A stretch of DNA of 64,000 bases from Pseudomonadota bacterium (GCA_021778015.1 JAJYCX010000003.1:1-64000), one strand, 5' to 3'. Shown: positions 27,270 to 37,155, counted from the first letter of the stretch. Translations and numbers: made by a program. Notes: generated from the sequence alone by a model not told the origin.

Positions 27270-28292
27270 ATGTATACCTTAAGCGACTATGATTATGCCT
27301 TGCCGGAGCAACAAATTGCCCGTTATCCTGCAGAAAAACGCACAGAAAGCCGTTTATTGGCGGTGGATAAGGCGACTCAGCAATTGGCTCATCGGCAATT
27401 TGTAGATTTAGCCGATTTTTTACGTCCGGGCGACTTATTGGTTATGAATGACTCTAAAGTCATGCCTGCACGGCTGTATGGCCGTAAGAGCAGCGGCGGT
27501 AAGGTTGAAATATTGGTTGAGCGATTATTAGATAAGAGCCGCGCTTTGGCTCATCTACGCGCCAGCAAGACCCCTAAGAGCGAGCAAATTATCCATTTAG
27601 ACAGCGATGACGCTATTAAAGTAATAGGGCGGCAAAACGATTTATTCGTGATTGAGGCTGCAAATCAACGCTCCTGGACAGATATTATGGAACAAACCGG
27701 TGAAATTCCTTTACCACCCTATTTTCATCGTGAAGCCGAAGCAACAGATAAAGAACGCTATCAAACTGTTTATGCCCATAAGGATGGCTCGGTAGCAGCC
27801 CCGACGGCAGGATTACATTTCGATAAACCTTTTTTACATAATTTACAGGACTTAGGGATAGAATTAGCTTATTTAACCTTACACGTGGGCGCAGGCACTT
27901 TTCAGCCCGTACGCACTGAACAAATCCGCGAACATCAATTGCATCATGAATGGATACAAGTACCGGATAGCGTATGCCAGGCCATAGCGCGCACCAAGGA
28001 GCGGGGTGGGCGAGTGATTGCCGTAGGGACGACTACAGTGCGGTCCTTAGAAACGGCAGCGCAAAGCGGGAACCTACAACCCTTTAATGGCGATTCTAAT
28101 TTATTCATTTATCCGGGTTATGAATTTAAGGTTATTGATGGATTATTAACCAATTTTCATTTACCGCAATCGAGCTTATTAATGCTGGTGGCCGCTTTTG
28201 CGGGGTATGAAACCACCATGAAGGCCTACCAACACGCCATAGCCGCGCAATACCGTTTTTATAGTTATGGCGATTGCATGTTAATTTTATAA
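27270..28292 (+). CDS. queA: tRNA preQ1(34) S-adenosylmethionine ribosyltransferase-isomerase
   Basis: Adds the epoxycyclopentane ring from SAM to preQ1 in tRNA, the penultimate step of queuosine synthesis. The 340-residue product starts MYTLSDYDYALPEQQIARYP and contains the conserved VAAPTAGLHF and YLTLHVGAGTFQPVR. queE (56486) belongs to the same modified base. tgt, usually the next gene before yajC, is not here: a repeat B element fills the gap. Confidence 0.96.
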   Translation: MYTLSDYDYALPEQQIARYPAEKRTESRLLAVDKATQQLAHRQFVDLADFLRPGDLLVMNDSKVMPARLYGRKSSGGKVEILVERLLDKSRALAHLRASKTPKSEQIIHLDSDDAIKVIGRQNDLFVIEAANQRSWTDIMEQTGEIPLPPYFHREAEATDKERYQTVYAHKDGSVAAPTAGLHFDKPFLHNLQDLGIELAYLTLHVGAGTFQPVRTEQIREHQLHHEWIQVPDSVCQAIARTKERGGRVIAVGTTTVRSLETAAQSGNLQPFNGDSNLFIYPGYEFKVIDGLLTNFHLPQSSLLMLVAAFAGYETTMKAYQHAIAAQYRFYSYGDCMLIL

Positions 28293-28299
28293 TGAGGTA

Positions 28300-28368
28300 A
28301 ATCTGAGCCGCGACCGTCAGGGAGCGGATTTTTTAACTTTCCGCTCCCTGACGGTCGCGGCTCGGATT
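28300..28368. repeat. Repeat family B, complete copy 2
   Basis: Near-perfect inverted arms (AATCTGAGCCGCGACCGTCA and on; right arm ends GGTCGCGGCTCGGATT) around a loop containing ATTTTTTAACTTT. It starts 8 bases after the queA stop and would form a very stable hairpin in the transcript. Confidence 0.9.
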
Positions 28369-28448
28369 AGTGTTTATTTAGTGTTGTAAGCTTGCGTATT
28401 AGCTTCAAACCAGGTAAAGTTTGTCCTTTAATATAATAGGAGCCTGAC

Positions 28449-28793
28449 ATGAGTTTTCTAATCCCTACAGCCTTAGCGGCGACTACCGATGCAGCAGCAA
28501 CGACAGCAACCAAAAGCGGTGGTAACCTAAGCTTTTTATTGTTCATTGGTGTGTTTTTCTTGTTCTTCTATTTCTTCCTTATTCGCCCACAAAGCAAACG
28601 CCAAAAAGAAATGAAGCAAATGTTGGCTGCAGTGAGCGCAGGCGACGAAGTGGTGATCGGCGGCGGAATTTTGGGTGTGGTTGTTAGCATCCATGAAAAC
28701 ATAGCCAGCATAGAAGTTGCCAAAGGGGTGGAAATTAAAGTCCAGAAAACAGCCATTGTGGCCTGTTTACCTAAAGGCACCGTGAAGAGTTAA
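28449..28793 (+). CDS. yajC: Preprotein translocase accessory subunit YajC
   Basis: Small inner-membrane partner of SecDF. The 114 residues have one membrane span (about 29-46, LLFIGVFFLFFYFFLI) followed by the family motif RPQSKRQKEMKQML and a beta-rich domain (GDEVVIGGGILGVVVSI). A short palindrome follows and then secD. Confidence 0.94.
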   Translation: MSFLIPTALAATTDAAATTATKSGGNLSFLLFIGVFFLFFYFFLIRPQSKRQKEMKQMLAAVSAGDEVVIGGGILGVVVSIHENIASIEVAKGVEIKVQKTAIVACLPKGTVKS

Positions 28794-28805
28794 TTTTGAT
28801 TATTC

Positions 28806-28827
28806 CCGCCTATCTGCAGATGGGCGG
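28806..28827 (+). other. Hairpin between yajC and secD
   Basis: CCGCCTATCTGCAGATGGGCGG is almost fully palindromic, and only a short T-rich stretch (ACTTCTTT) follows. It may attenuate transcription into secDF or mark a processing site. Confidence 0.45.
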
Positions 28828-28853
28828 ACTTCTTTATTAAATAAGGAAATCGC

Positions 28854-30734
28854 ATGAATCGCTATCCGGCGTGGAAGTATTTATTAGTTATTGTGGTGAT
28901 TGTGTTTGGAGTTATCTATTCCTTACCCAATTTATATAAAAAAGATTTTGCGGTACAAGTTTCTGCCGATAGTACCCATACCTTAGACGACAATACTTTA
29001 AACAGCGTACGCACTGCTTTGGCGAATAAACAAATACAATATAGCCAAGTTGAAAAAATGGCTAGCGACAGCGTGTCATATCATTTTTCCAACGCCGATG
29101 TACAATTACGCGCCGATGATGTCATTAAAGACACCTTGGGCGAGGGTTATACGGTTGCTTTAAACTTAGCCGCAACCACTCCTAAATGGTTGCAAGCTAT
29201 TGGTGCTGGGCCTCTACATTTAGGCTTAGACCTAAGTGGTGGTGTGCATTTCTTAATGGCCGTCGATGTTAATTCTTTAATAACACACCGCATGCAGGCG
29301 GCAGAACGCAATATTTCCGATAGCTTACGTAAAAACGGCATACGCTATGTAGGCTTACAAGATACGCAAAAAGGCATCAGCATTCGTGCACCTGATCGCG
29401 CTACGGCCGACAAAATATCTGATGTATTGTCTCAAGATTACCCTGAATTTACGCGAACGTTAACACCCGATGGACAACAATGGGTGATCATGGCGAGTTT
29501 ATCCGAACAAGCACGCGCCGATGCGCAAAACTTTGCCGTAGACAAAACTTTATCCGTATTACGCAAACGTATAGATGAATTGGGTGTGAATGAACCCATC
29601 GTACAACGCCAAGGTGCTGATCGCATTTCAGTCGATTTACCCGGGGTACAAGATACGGCTCGGGCTAAACAAATTATTGGCGGCACAGCTACTCTGGAAT
29701 TCCATTTGCAAGACGTACAACACGATGCTGGACAAGCAAAAGAAACGGGACTAATACCACCGGGCACTACTTTGTATCCTTATACTTCCGCGGGCATGGC
29801 GCAAGCTATTCCGGTATTATTACAAGATCGCGTCGTTTTATCTGGTTCATCCATTACCAATGCCACGGCTACGGTAGGTGACGATGGGCGGGCGGCGGCG
29901 TCCATTACCTTAGGCGGCGGTGGCGAAGCTGCTTTTTATCGCATTACCGGTGAAAACATAGGTAAGCCCTTGGCTATCATTTATGTAGAAACGGCTTTAA
30001 CGCCTGTCACAGTAAATGGTGAGACACAATATACGCAACGTAAGAGTGAGCGCGTCATTAGCATCGCCACCATTCAAAGCGCTTTGCCCAGCACTTTCCA
30101 AATTACGGGTTTATCGAGCATCAAAGAAGCGAACGATTTATCTTTGTTATTACGCGCAGGTTCATTGCCTACGCCGGTGGCTATCATCGAAGAAAGTACC
30201 ATTGGGCCTAGTTTAGGCGCACAAAATATCGATAAAGGCGTTTTCTCCATAGAAGTGGGCTTCATTGTCATCGTCATTTTCATGATGATCTATTATCGTT
30301 TCTTTGGCCTCTTAGCCGATATTGCTCTGGGGATGAACCTAGTGTTATTGGTGGCGATATTATCGTTTTTGGGTGCGACCTTATCCTTGCCGGGGATAGC
30401 GGGGATCCTCTTAACTTTGGGTATGGCGGTAGATGCTAATGTGCTGATATTTGAGCGTATACGTGAAGAGTTACGTAATGGAGTATCGCCGCAAGCCAGC
30501 ATTCAAGCGGGTTATGAACGCGCTTTTTCTACGATTGTAGACTCCAATGTCACGACGCTGATTGCCGCACTGGTCTTGTTGATGATAGGCAGCGGCCCAG
30601 TGAAGGGTTTTGCCGTGACTTTAACCATTGGTATTATGACCTCTATGTTTACGGCAATTACGGGTACTCGTGCCATAGTCAATTTAATTTACGGTCACAA
30701 AGTGCGTTTGACTAAATTGTCGATCGGCATATAA
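28854..30734 (+). CDS. secD: Protein translocase subunit SecD
   Basis: Inner-membrane motor that uses proton motive force to pull proteins through SecYEG. The 626 residues have a first membrane helix, the P1 motif LGLDLSGGVHFLMAVD, the periplasmic head domain, and five more helices near the C-terminus with GIAGILLTLGMAVDANVLIF and ERIREELRNG. It forms an operon with yajC upstream and secF 10 bases downstream. Confidence 0.96.
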   Translation: MNRYPAWKYLLVIVVIVFGVIYSLPNLYKKDFAVQVSADSTHTLDDNTLNSVRTALANKQIQYSQVEKMASDSVSYHFSNADVQLRADDVIKDTLGEGYTVALNLAATTPKWLQAIGAGPLHLGLDLSGGVHFLMAVDVNSLITHRMQAAERNISDSLRKNGIRYVGLQDTQKGISIRAPDRATADKISDVLSQDYPEFTRTLTPDGQQWVIMASLSEQARADAQNFAVDKTLSVLRKRIDELGVNEPIVQRQGADRISVDLPGVQDTARAKQIIGGTATLEFHLQDVQHDAGQAKETGLIPPGTTLYPYTSAGMAQAIPVLLQDRVVLSGSSITNATATVGDDGRAAASITLGGGGEAAFYRITGENIGKPLAIIYVETALTPVTVNGETQYTQRKSERVISIATIQSALPSTFQITGLSSIKEANDLSLLLRAGSLPTPVAIIEESTIGPSLGAQNIDKGVFSIEVGFIVIVIFMMIYYRFFGLLADIALGMNLVLLVAILSFLGATLSLPGIAGILLTLGMAVDANVLIFERIREELRNGVSPQASIQAGYERAFSTIVDSNVTTLIAALVLLMIGSGPVKGFAVTLTIGIMTSMFTAITGTRAIVNLIYGHKVRLTKLSIGI

Positions 30735-30744
30735 AGGAAACAAC

Positions 30745-31665
30745 ATGGAATTTTTTAAACAAAATACATCGATTAATTTTATGGCCTTACGCAAATGGGC
30801 TATGTCCTTATCTGTTCTAATAGCACTATTGTGTATTTTGACCTTATCCATTAAAGGCTTGAATTGGGGTTTAGAATTTACGGGTGGTACCGAAGTGATT
30901 GCCGCCTTCCCGCAAGCAGAAAATTTGGAGACGGTGCGCAGCACTTTGGAACAAGCAGGTTATAAAGACGTTAAAGTACAGGTCTATGGCACGGCCAAGG
31001 TAGTGTTGATCCGTCTAGGCGGTAAACAGGAAGGCATGGAGAATAAAGACATAGGCAATGAAGTTGTAGCACATTTAAATGGTGCCACCTTACAGAGTAC
31101 AGCCTACATAGGGCCTCAGGTGGGTAAGGAATTAGCCACCAGTGGTGCTTTGGCTTTGGTATTGGCAATGTTGGGTACAGCCATCTACATTGCGCTCCGT
31201 TTTGAATATAGATTCGCCATTAGTGCTGCTGTGGCATTGATTCACGATCCGCTGATTATTTTGGGGATTTTTTCTTATTTTCAAATGGAGTTTGATTTAA
31301 CTTCTTTGGCGGCGTTATTAACAGTGATGGGGTATTCATTAAACGACACCATTGTTGTGTTTGATCGTATACGCGAGAACTTTCGTAAGAGTAGAAAGGG
31401 TACTCCTACCGAGATTGTTAACTTATCGGTTAATCAGACCCTATCTCGTACTATCATGACTTCTGGCTTGACCTTATTGGCCGTGTTGTCACTATTTTTC
31501 TTTGGCGGTGAAACCTTACATGGATTTGCTACGGCAATGGTTGTGGGTATCGTTGTAGGAACGTATTCTTCTATTTACGTGGCGGGCGCGTTGGCAGTTG
31601 CTTTAGGCTTAGATCGCCGCGATTTATTGCCGTCGCCACGCGATACATTGGACGATACCCCTTAA
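30745..31665 (+). CDS. secF: Protein translocase subunit SecF
   Basis: Partner of SecD. The 306 residues show the first helix, the periplasmic GLNWGLEFTGGTEVIAAFP motif, and the C-terminal membrane block with GYSLNDTIVVFDRIRENF, the conserved proton-path region. Position and spacing after secD confirm it. Confidence 0.96.
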   Translation: MEFFKQNTSINFMALRKWAMSLSVLIALLCILTLSIKGLNWGLEFTGGTEVIAAFPQAENLETVRSTLEQAGYKDVKVQVYGTAKVVLIRLGGKQEGMENKDIGNEVVAHLNGATLQSTAYIGPQVGKELATSGALALVLAMLGTAIYIALRFEYRFAISAAVALIHDPLIILGIFSYFQMEFDLTSLAALLTVMGYSLNDTIVVFDRIRENFRKSRKGTPTEIVNLSVNQTLSRTIMTSGLTLLAVLSLFFFGGETLHGFATAMVVGIVVGTYSSIYVAGALAVALGLDRRDLLPSPRDTLDDTP

Positions 31666-31680
31666 AATAAGAGGAGTAGT

Positions 31681-32184
31681 ATGGATAGCACGCTATTTAC
31701 ACATTGGTTGAGTTTATTATCTCTGTTCCTCATTATTTATGCTGGCTTATGGCATGTCTTTAAGTCCGCAGGCATGCGTGGCTGGTATGCGCTTATTCCA
31801 GTGTGGGTATTCTATTGCTGGGCACGAGTCGTGCGTATGAAGAGGCCAGTGAACACCTGCATCATGACTTCTATTTTTATTTATGGCGCAGCTTATATGA
31901 TGCCTTGGTATGGTCGTGTTTTTGGTGAACCTACGCAACTAGATGTTGCTCCACCCATTTTAGTCTCCCAAACTGAATTTTTCATTTTTGGTCTTTTTTT
32001 ACTGGCGGTGCTATTTGGTTTTTACCAATATATCAGGCTATGTTGGCGTTTGGCGGAAGCTTTTTCTTTTGGTGCCTGGCTTGCCATTATTATGATCATA
32101 ATACCGCCTCTATCTTTTGCGCTTGGTTTAGCTATCATTGTTTTTAGTAGACGACCTTTCCGCGTATTGGATACTCCCACATGA
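31681..32184 (+). CDS. Four-helix membrane protein, DUF5684-like
   Basis: A 167-residue inner-membrane protein with about four hydrophobic helices. The segment KSAGMRGWYALIPVWVFYCW between helix 1 and 2 and LAEAFSFGAWLA later resemble the GWxALIPxYN and LAkaFG features of DUF5684-type proteins, whose function is not known. It lies 16 bases after secF, so it may be read through from secDF, and overlaps the next gene by 4 bases (ATGA). Confidence 0.6.
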   Translation: MDSTLFTHWLSLLSLFLIIYAGLWHVFKSAGMRGWYALIPVWVFYCWARVVRMKRPVNTCIMTSIFIYGAAYMMPWYGRVFGEPTQLDVAPPILVSQTEFFIFGLFLLAVLFGFYQYIRLCWRLAEAFSFGAWLAIIMIIIPPLSFALGLAIIVFSRRPFRVLDTPT

Positions 32185-33164
32185 AAGCATTGTTATTTTC
32201 TGAGCCTAACGATCCGTTATACGTAGGTGAAGTACCTACACCACAACCTAAATGTGAAGATTTATTAATCCGCGTAGAAGCCGTGGGCGTTAATCGTGCT
32301 GATCTATTGCAACGCAAAGGCCTTTATCCACCGCCCGTAGGAGAATCGCCTATTTTAGGTTTAGAAGTAGCAGGCGAAGTTGTGGCCAAAGGCGATGCCG
32401 TGACAAAGTTTGCTGTGGGGGATAGAGTTTTTGGTTTAGTCGGTGGCGGTGCTTATGCCGAATATGCTTTATTAGATTCAGGCTTAGCTTTTCCTTTACC
32501 AGAGCATTTTTCATTTGTAGAAGGTGCTGCTATCAGCGAAGCCTTTCTAACCGCTTATGAGAGTCTTTTTGTATTAGGGCAATTAAAAAAAGGCGAGCGT
32601 CTTCTAGTTCATGCCGCCGCGAGTGGCGTCGGTTTAGCGGCAGTACAATTAGCCGTGGCCAGTGGTGTACATGTCTATGGAACGGCGGGCAGTGATAAAA
32701 AAATTAAAGCCTTAACCACCTATGGTGCTACCGCTTTTAATTATAATGATGCTCATTTTCTAGAAAACTTATTGGTTCAGCTGGGTGAAAAAAGCATTAA
32801 CGTGGTATTGGATTTTATAGGCGCCAAATACGCCGACTTACATCAAAAAATATTGTCCATCGATGGGCGCTGGTTGCTATTGGCGGCTATGGGTGGCCGT
32901 CAATTAGCGCTGGATGCCTTAACCTTGGTGGGTAAACGCTTGCAAGTATGCGGTTTTAATTTGCGCCAGCAAAGTTTAGAGCAGAAGCGCAAAATCAAAG
33001 CGCGTTTCGAACAAAATACTTTGCCATGGCTCTTGCATGGTGGCATAAACCCCATTGTAGACAGTGTTTACCCTATGACCGAGGCCAATGCTGCCCACGA
33101 TTATATGGCCAGTAATCAAAATATAGGCAAAATAGTCCTAAGCTGGAAAGGCCCCCTAAAATAG
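32181..33164 (+). CDS. NAD(P)H quinone oxidoreductase, PIG3 family
   Basis: Zinc-independent medium-chain dehydrogenase/reductase of 327 residues. GVNRADLLQRKGLYPPP near residue 37 is the PIG3/TP53I3-type quinone reductase signature, AAASGVGLAAVQLAVASG (about 149-166) is the nucleotide-binding Rossmann motif, and ILGLEVAGEV lies between. It presumably reduces quinones or other electrophiles with NADPH. It overlaps the membrane-protein gene by 4 bases; no functional link is known. Confidence 0.88.
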   Translation: MKALLFSEPNDPLYVGEVPTPQPKCEDLLIRVEAVGVNRADLLQRKGLYPPPVGESPILGLEVAGEVVAKGDAVTKFAVGDRVFGLVGGGAYAEYALLDSGLAFPLPEHFSFVEGAAISEAFLTAYESLFVLGQLKKGERLLVHAAASGVGLAAVQLAVASGVHVYGTAGSDKKIKALTTYGATAFNYNDAHFLENLLVQLGEKSINVVLDFIGAKYADLHQKILSIDGRWLLLAAMGGRQLALDALTLVGKRLQVCGFNLRQQSLEQKRKIKARFEQNTLPWLLHGGINPIVDSVYPMTEANAAHDYMASNQNIGKIVLSWKGPLK

Positions 33165-33297
33165 TTTAACCCCTATAGACATTTAAATAAAATGCATGTA
33201 TGATTTGAGTGGGCTCTATTTCTAGAGTCTATGGAGAGTGAATCTAGATCTAATACTAGGTTCTACTTTTAACAAACAATATTTTTGGGAGTATGTT

Positions 33298-33615
33298 ATG
33301 AACAAGCAATGGAAAATAAGTTTAGCAGTTGTAGCCTTGGCCATGGGATTGGTGCAATCTGCCTATGCCGCAGAAAAAGCAGCAACGGAAACTACAGCAA
33401 AACCGGTAACAGCAACGGCTGCCGCAATGGTCAATGTGAATACCGCCACGGTCGATCAATTGACCACGATAAAAGGTCTAGGCCCTAAAAAAGCGCAAGC
33501 CATCGTGGATTATCGCAAGGACAATGGCGCGTTTAAAAGCGTAGATGATTTGAAAAAAGTTCCAGGTATTAGCGAAAAATTATTTGCTAGTATTAAGCCG
33601 CAAGTGACTGTGTAG
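33298..33615 (+). CDS. ComEA-like helix-hairpin-helix protein
   Basis: A secreted or membrane-anchored 105-residue DNA-binding protein. The ATG at 33298 (GGGAG upstream) starts a signal peptide, MNKQWKISLAVVALAMGLVQ to AYA. The mature part has an Ala/Thr-rich linker and the HhH pair VNVNTATVDQLTTIKGLGPK then VPGISEKLFASIK. In naturally competent bacteria such proteins hold incoming DNA in the periplasm. The open frame from 33238 is an artefact. Confidence 0.88.
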   Translation: MNKQWKISLAVVALAMGLVQSAYAAEKAATETTAKPVTATAAAMVNVNTATVDQLTTIKGLGPKKAQAIVDYRKDNGAFKSVDDLKKVPGISEKLFASIKPQVTV

Positions 33616-33633
33616 GTTCTTAGTTTAAAAGAC

Positions 33634-33661
33634 ACTTGCTCACGGGTAACTGTGAGCAAGT
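33634..33661 (+). terminator. Hairpin after the ComEA-like gene
   Basis: Perfect 10-base stem ACTTGCTCAC/GTGAGCAAGT with an 8-base loop, 19 bases after the stop. The tail ATTCTGTGTTTAT is only partly T-rich. It lies between convergent genes and may serve both. Confidence 0.6.
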
Positions 33662-33690
33662 ATTCTGTGTTTATGCCTAAAAAATTAAAG

Positions 33691-34212
33691 TTATTTAAGT
33701 TCCTGGTTATTTTTTGAAGCAGGGTAAACTGAGTTTTGTGGTGCGGTTTCTAAAAGCTTTTCCCACAGAGTACGAGTTCTAGGAATATGGAATAAGAAGC
33801 GGTTTCCCTCTTTTACATTATTCCATATTAAATTTTTATTGGCATTCAACCCCTGCCCATCTTGTCCCTTATGCATATCCCGACTAACCATATCCTTTAG
33901 AATTTCCTCTTTATATTCTATTATTTCGCTTTTGTTAGGAATTGTAGATATACTATCATTTATTATACTCGCGCCTATTTTTTGAGACAATTCTTGCAGA
34001 AAATAAGCTTTTTGATTTTTCAAGTTCCATTCTTTCGTATATTTTGCATCTTTAGGAAATTCTAGTAGTTCAGCGTCAAGTGTCTCAGAAAGTTCTTGCA
34101 TTTCAGCCAAAACTGAAATCATTTTTTTAGCTTCACTCTTGAAATAGTCAGAAGCGCTAGATTGCTGAACTTGCTGTAGCCAGTTATTTATCACACGATT
34201 ATTTGTTGCCAT
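33691..34212 (-). CDS. Hypothetical helical protein
   Basis: 173 residues, mostly helical and charged, with no signal peptide or membrane span. The middle (about 30-85) could form coiled coil (SVLAEMQELSETLDAELLEF). I recognise no family. The start has GAGG 10 bases upstream. The 217 bases upstream (34213-34429) hold only AT-rich sequence, in which I see no gene. Its base composition and isolation resemble the accessory island. Confidence 0.55.
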   Translation of the reverse strand: MATNNRVINNWLQQVQQSSASDYFKSEAKKMISVLAEMQELSETLDAELLEFPKDAKYTKEWNLKNQKAYFLQELSQKIGASIINDSISTIPNKSEIIEYKEEILKDMVSRDMHKGQDGQGLNANKNLIWNNVKEGNRFLFHIPRTRTLWEKLLETAPQNSVYPASKNNQELK

Positions 34213-34429
34213 AATAATATTTACCTCACTAAATTACTTCGAATTAAATGCAAATCAGGCTCCTTCACAAATTTCTTCTAGAGCTACACAGGCGCATATT
34301 AGCATAAAATAAATTCAAGTCACAAGAGAATTTCAATAAAAATTTCATTCAGGCTGCAATTTAAGATTATTTAACATTAACAACTAAGGAAGTATAATTA
34401 TTTTTATAACGGGGCATATTTTAGCCATT

Positions 34430-36139
34430 TTATGCCTTTCTATACTCAAAATACTGTGGTGTCCACATCGTTGCAGCTATAGCCGCGGATAAATCTTTAG
34501 GCACTACATCAGCTTGTCCTTCGGCTATAATTTGTTGTGCTACGGCATGGGCAATTTTGATAGCCACTGCACGTGCTGCACTTAAATTAGGTAATAAGGG
34601 GGCAGTTGCATCTTTTAAAATAGGTGCACAATCCGCTAAAGCCTGGCAAGCAACCCATAAGCATTGATCACTCAAACGTTTGCCTCGAACGGTCAAGATG
34701 CCTAAACCCAAACCTGGAAACACCAGCGCATTATTACACTGCGCAATTTCACGCAACTCATTACCAAACTTAACCGGGGGAAAAGGGCTGCCTGAAGCGA
34801 TTAAAGCTTGCCCCTTACTCCAGCGCAAAATCTCTTCCGGTGTGGCCTCACACCGTTCCGTAGGGTTAGACAAGGGTAATATTAATGGTCGCGCCACTTC
34901 AGCACACAGTGTGCTAATGATTTCTTGATTAAATGCATGGGGAACGGCGGAACAGCCGATTAATACGGTGGGTTTAATATTTTTAATGACATCTAATAAG
35001 CTAATGACACCTTTTTGTGCCAAGTGCCAATCCTTAACTTCTGCCACAGATCGCGCATACGGCTTTTGAAAAGCGGTTAATTCAGGCATATTTTCCAGTA
35101 ATAAACCGGGACGATCTAATAACCAAAAGCGTTGATTAGCTTCTTTTTCACTTAAGCCTTCTTTGATGAGGCCTTGTTTAATTTGATCCGCAATGCCGGT
35201 ACCCGCGGTTCCGGCACCAAAAATAACAAAGCGCTGATCGGCTAAAGACTGCCCTAAAGCGTGGGCGGCACCCAAGATAGCCGCTAAAGTGACTACGCCC
35301 GTACCTTGCATATCGTCGTTAAAAGTACACATTTCATGTTGGTAACGTTCTAAATGTCGACGTGCATTGTCACGGCCAAAATCTTCCCAATGTAAAAATA
35401 CACCGGGGAACAACTCTTTAATGACAGCTACAAAAGAATCTACAAAATCTTCGTATTCTTTACCGCTTAGGCGTGGATGGCGCCAACCTAAGTAGAGTGG
35501 ATCATCTAATAAACTTTGATTATTCGTCCCCACATCTAATAGAATAGGTAAGGTGCGGTTAGGGTTAATGCCGCCGCATAAGGTATAAACCATCAGCTTA
35601 GCAATGGGAATATCCATGCCGCCTACACCTTGATCTCCTATGCCTAAAACGCCTTCACCATCGGTGACAACGATCAAATCGATCTCTGGGTTAGAACGAT
35701 TTTTTAATACGCTGCGTATATGTTCTCGTTCAGGATAACTGACATATAAACCACGCGCCTGTCTGTACTCGGTACTAAATTGTTTTACGGCAGTGCCGAC
35801 TATAGGTGTATAGATGACAGGTAGAAGTTCCATCAAATGCTCAGTGGCCAATTGATAAAATAGAGTTTGATTGTTGTCTAATAATGAGTTTAAAAATATA
35901 TTTTTTGTGAGAGGGTCATTGTAGTTTTGAAATTGTTTATAGGCTCTAGCCACTTGTTCATTTAGAGATTCCACTCTAACGGGTAATTTTCCCAGTAAAT
36001 TAAATAAAATACGTTCCTTTTCACTAAAAGCGGTGCCTTTATTTAATTGTGGCGTGGTTAATAAGGGTTTCCCCCACAAAGAAGTGATAACAATCGTTTT
36101 ACCTGTTTTGGCATCGATGCTATATTTAAAATCTAGCAT
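34430..36139 (-). CDS. maeA: NAD-dependent malic enzyme
   Basis: Oxidative decarboxylation of malate to pyruvate, central carbon metabolism. The 569 residues have the standard order: PVIYTPIVGTAVKQFS near residue 108, the TDGEGVLGIGDQGVGGM motif (about 159-175), EDFGRDNARRHLERY, CTFNDDMQGTGVVTLAAILG and the Rossmann site IFGAGTAGTGIADQI. Length fits the SfcA/MaeA type without a PTA domain. The start has AAGGAG upstream. It follows the YiiX-like gene by 15 bases. Confidence 0.93.
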   Translation of the reverse strand: MLDFKYSIDAKTGKTIVITSLWGKPLLTTPQLNKGTAFSEKERILFNLLGKLPVRVESLNEQVARAYKQFQNYNDPLTKNIFLNSLLDNNQTLFYQLATEHLMELLPVIYTPIVGTAVKQFSTEYRQARGLYVSYPEREHIRSVLKNRSNPEIDLIVVTDGEGVLGIGDQGVGGMDIPIAKLMVYTLCGGINPNRTLPILLDVGTNNQSLLDDPLYLGWRHPRLSGKEYEDFVDSFVAVIKELFPGVFLHWEDFGRDNARRHLERYQHEMCTFNDDMQGTGVVTLAAILGAAHALGQSLADQRFVIFGAGTAGTGIADQIKQGLIKEGLSEKEANQRFWLLDRPGLLLENMPELTAFQKPYARSVAEVKDWHLAQKGVISLLDVIKNIKPTVLIGCSAVPHAFNQEIISTLCAEVARPLILPLSNPTERCEATPEEILRWSKGQALIASGSPFPPVKFGNELREIAQCNNALVFPGLGLGILTVRGKRLSDQCLWVACQALADCAPILKDATAPLLPNLSAARAVAIKIAHAVAQQIIAEGQADVVPKDLSAAIAATMWTPQYFEYRKA

Positions 36140-36154
36140 AGTAATATTTTCTCC

Positions 36155-36943
36155 TTATACAACTTTCTCGCTGTTATCTTCCCACGGCAAATGGTGGTAT
36201 AAGGCGTTTTCTGACAAAGTGAAAATAGGGTATTTGATAATTTGAAAGAAAGGCGAGTAGTCGAAATCTTTAGGGGTGTAAAGCCTAGAATTTCCAGGTG
36301 CTATCTGAATGTTTTGATCGGAACTTTGTTTGATAATGGGCAAAATAGGAAATTGTACGGAGCGAAAAGCCTCTGCAATTAAAGTAGAACAAATTTGTCG
36401 GGTAGAGGAGCTGTCCTCAGAGAATAGGGAAGAACGCCAATGCCTAGGAAAAAATTTCCAGGGTAAGAAAAAACGCGCTAAGTCTAGAGTTTGTCGCACG
36501 TCATATTGATAGCCCAAACGCTCAACAGCATAAGCAATAACATTTTGTGCATCTGCTTTAGAAATGCCATTAGGTCTACAAATACGTATATGCTCCATTT
36601 TGTATTTTGCTAAAGGCGAAACAATGGTTCCGCAGCCTAATAAACTTTCTATTACCAGTTGTTCTGTGGGTTCACCATCATAATACTCTTTTATTTTTTG
36701 GCGCAGAATGGGGTGTTCTATATCGTGCAAACGGCCTATGTACAATACTGCATGTGACCACGGGCTTTGGGTGATGCTTTTGGTAAAGTCGCTGATGCGA
36801 GACCTACCTTCGACCAATAGTACATCCGCAGGCCTGATTTCATAGGACAACTTATCAAAGTCACAGATGGGCACGTTAGTCCGTGGTTTTTCGTGCATTA
36901 AATAGGCAGTAATCGACTTTTGTAAGCGTTCAAATAATTTCAC
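36155..36943 (-). CDS. YiiX-type permuted NlpC/P60 cysteine hydrolase
   Basis: A 262-residue member of the circularly permuted papain-like fold family (YiiX/YebB). His64 in SPWSHAVLYIG and Cys185 in RQICSTLIAEAF are the expected catalytic pair in permuted order, with Glu99 (VIES) nearby. Substrates in this family are mostly unknown; peptide, amide or lipid esters have been suggested. GTG start with AAGGTG upstream, no signal peptide. It heads a two-gene operon with malic enzyme. Confidence 0.75.
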   Translation of the reverse strand: MKLFERLQKSITAYLMHEKPRTNVPICDFDKLSYEIRPADVLLVEGRSRISDFTKSITQSPWSHAVLYIGRLHDIEHPILRQKIKEYYDGEPTEQLVIESLLGCGTIVSPLAKYKMEHIRICRPNGISKADAQNVIAYAVERLGYQYDVRQTLDLARFFLPWKFFPRHWRSSLFSEDSSSTRQICSTLIAEAFRSVQFPILPIIKQSSDQNIQIAPGNSRLYTPKDFDYSPFFQIIKYPIFTLSENALYHHLPWEDNSEKVV

Positions 36944-37081
36944 AGCAAAACACCTTAATTTAGAAACTCCATAGTGCCTTAGTATAGTTTAATTTTTGTC
37001 TCCTGTGCACTAGCTCAAGCAATACTTTTTTTACCTCGACAAGGTTGGTGAACGAGGATGACAAACGCGCGTAACTTGGGC

Positions 37082-37108
37082 AACACCATCGTTGCCAACA
37101 ATGATGTT
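37082..37108. promoter_or_regulatory. Imperfect palindrome upstream of dapA
   Basis: AACACCATCGTTG, one base, then CAACAATGATGTT: a 27-base imperfect palindrome in the 273-base gap between the YiiX gene and dapA. It could be an operator. A worn repeat A end (ACGAGGATGACAA, about 37052-37064) lies just before it. Confidence 0.3.
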
Positions 37109-37155
37109 AGGTCTATAAGTCAGTGGTTAGCACAATAAATAACCATATTTAAAAC

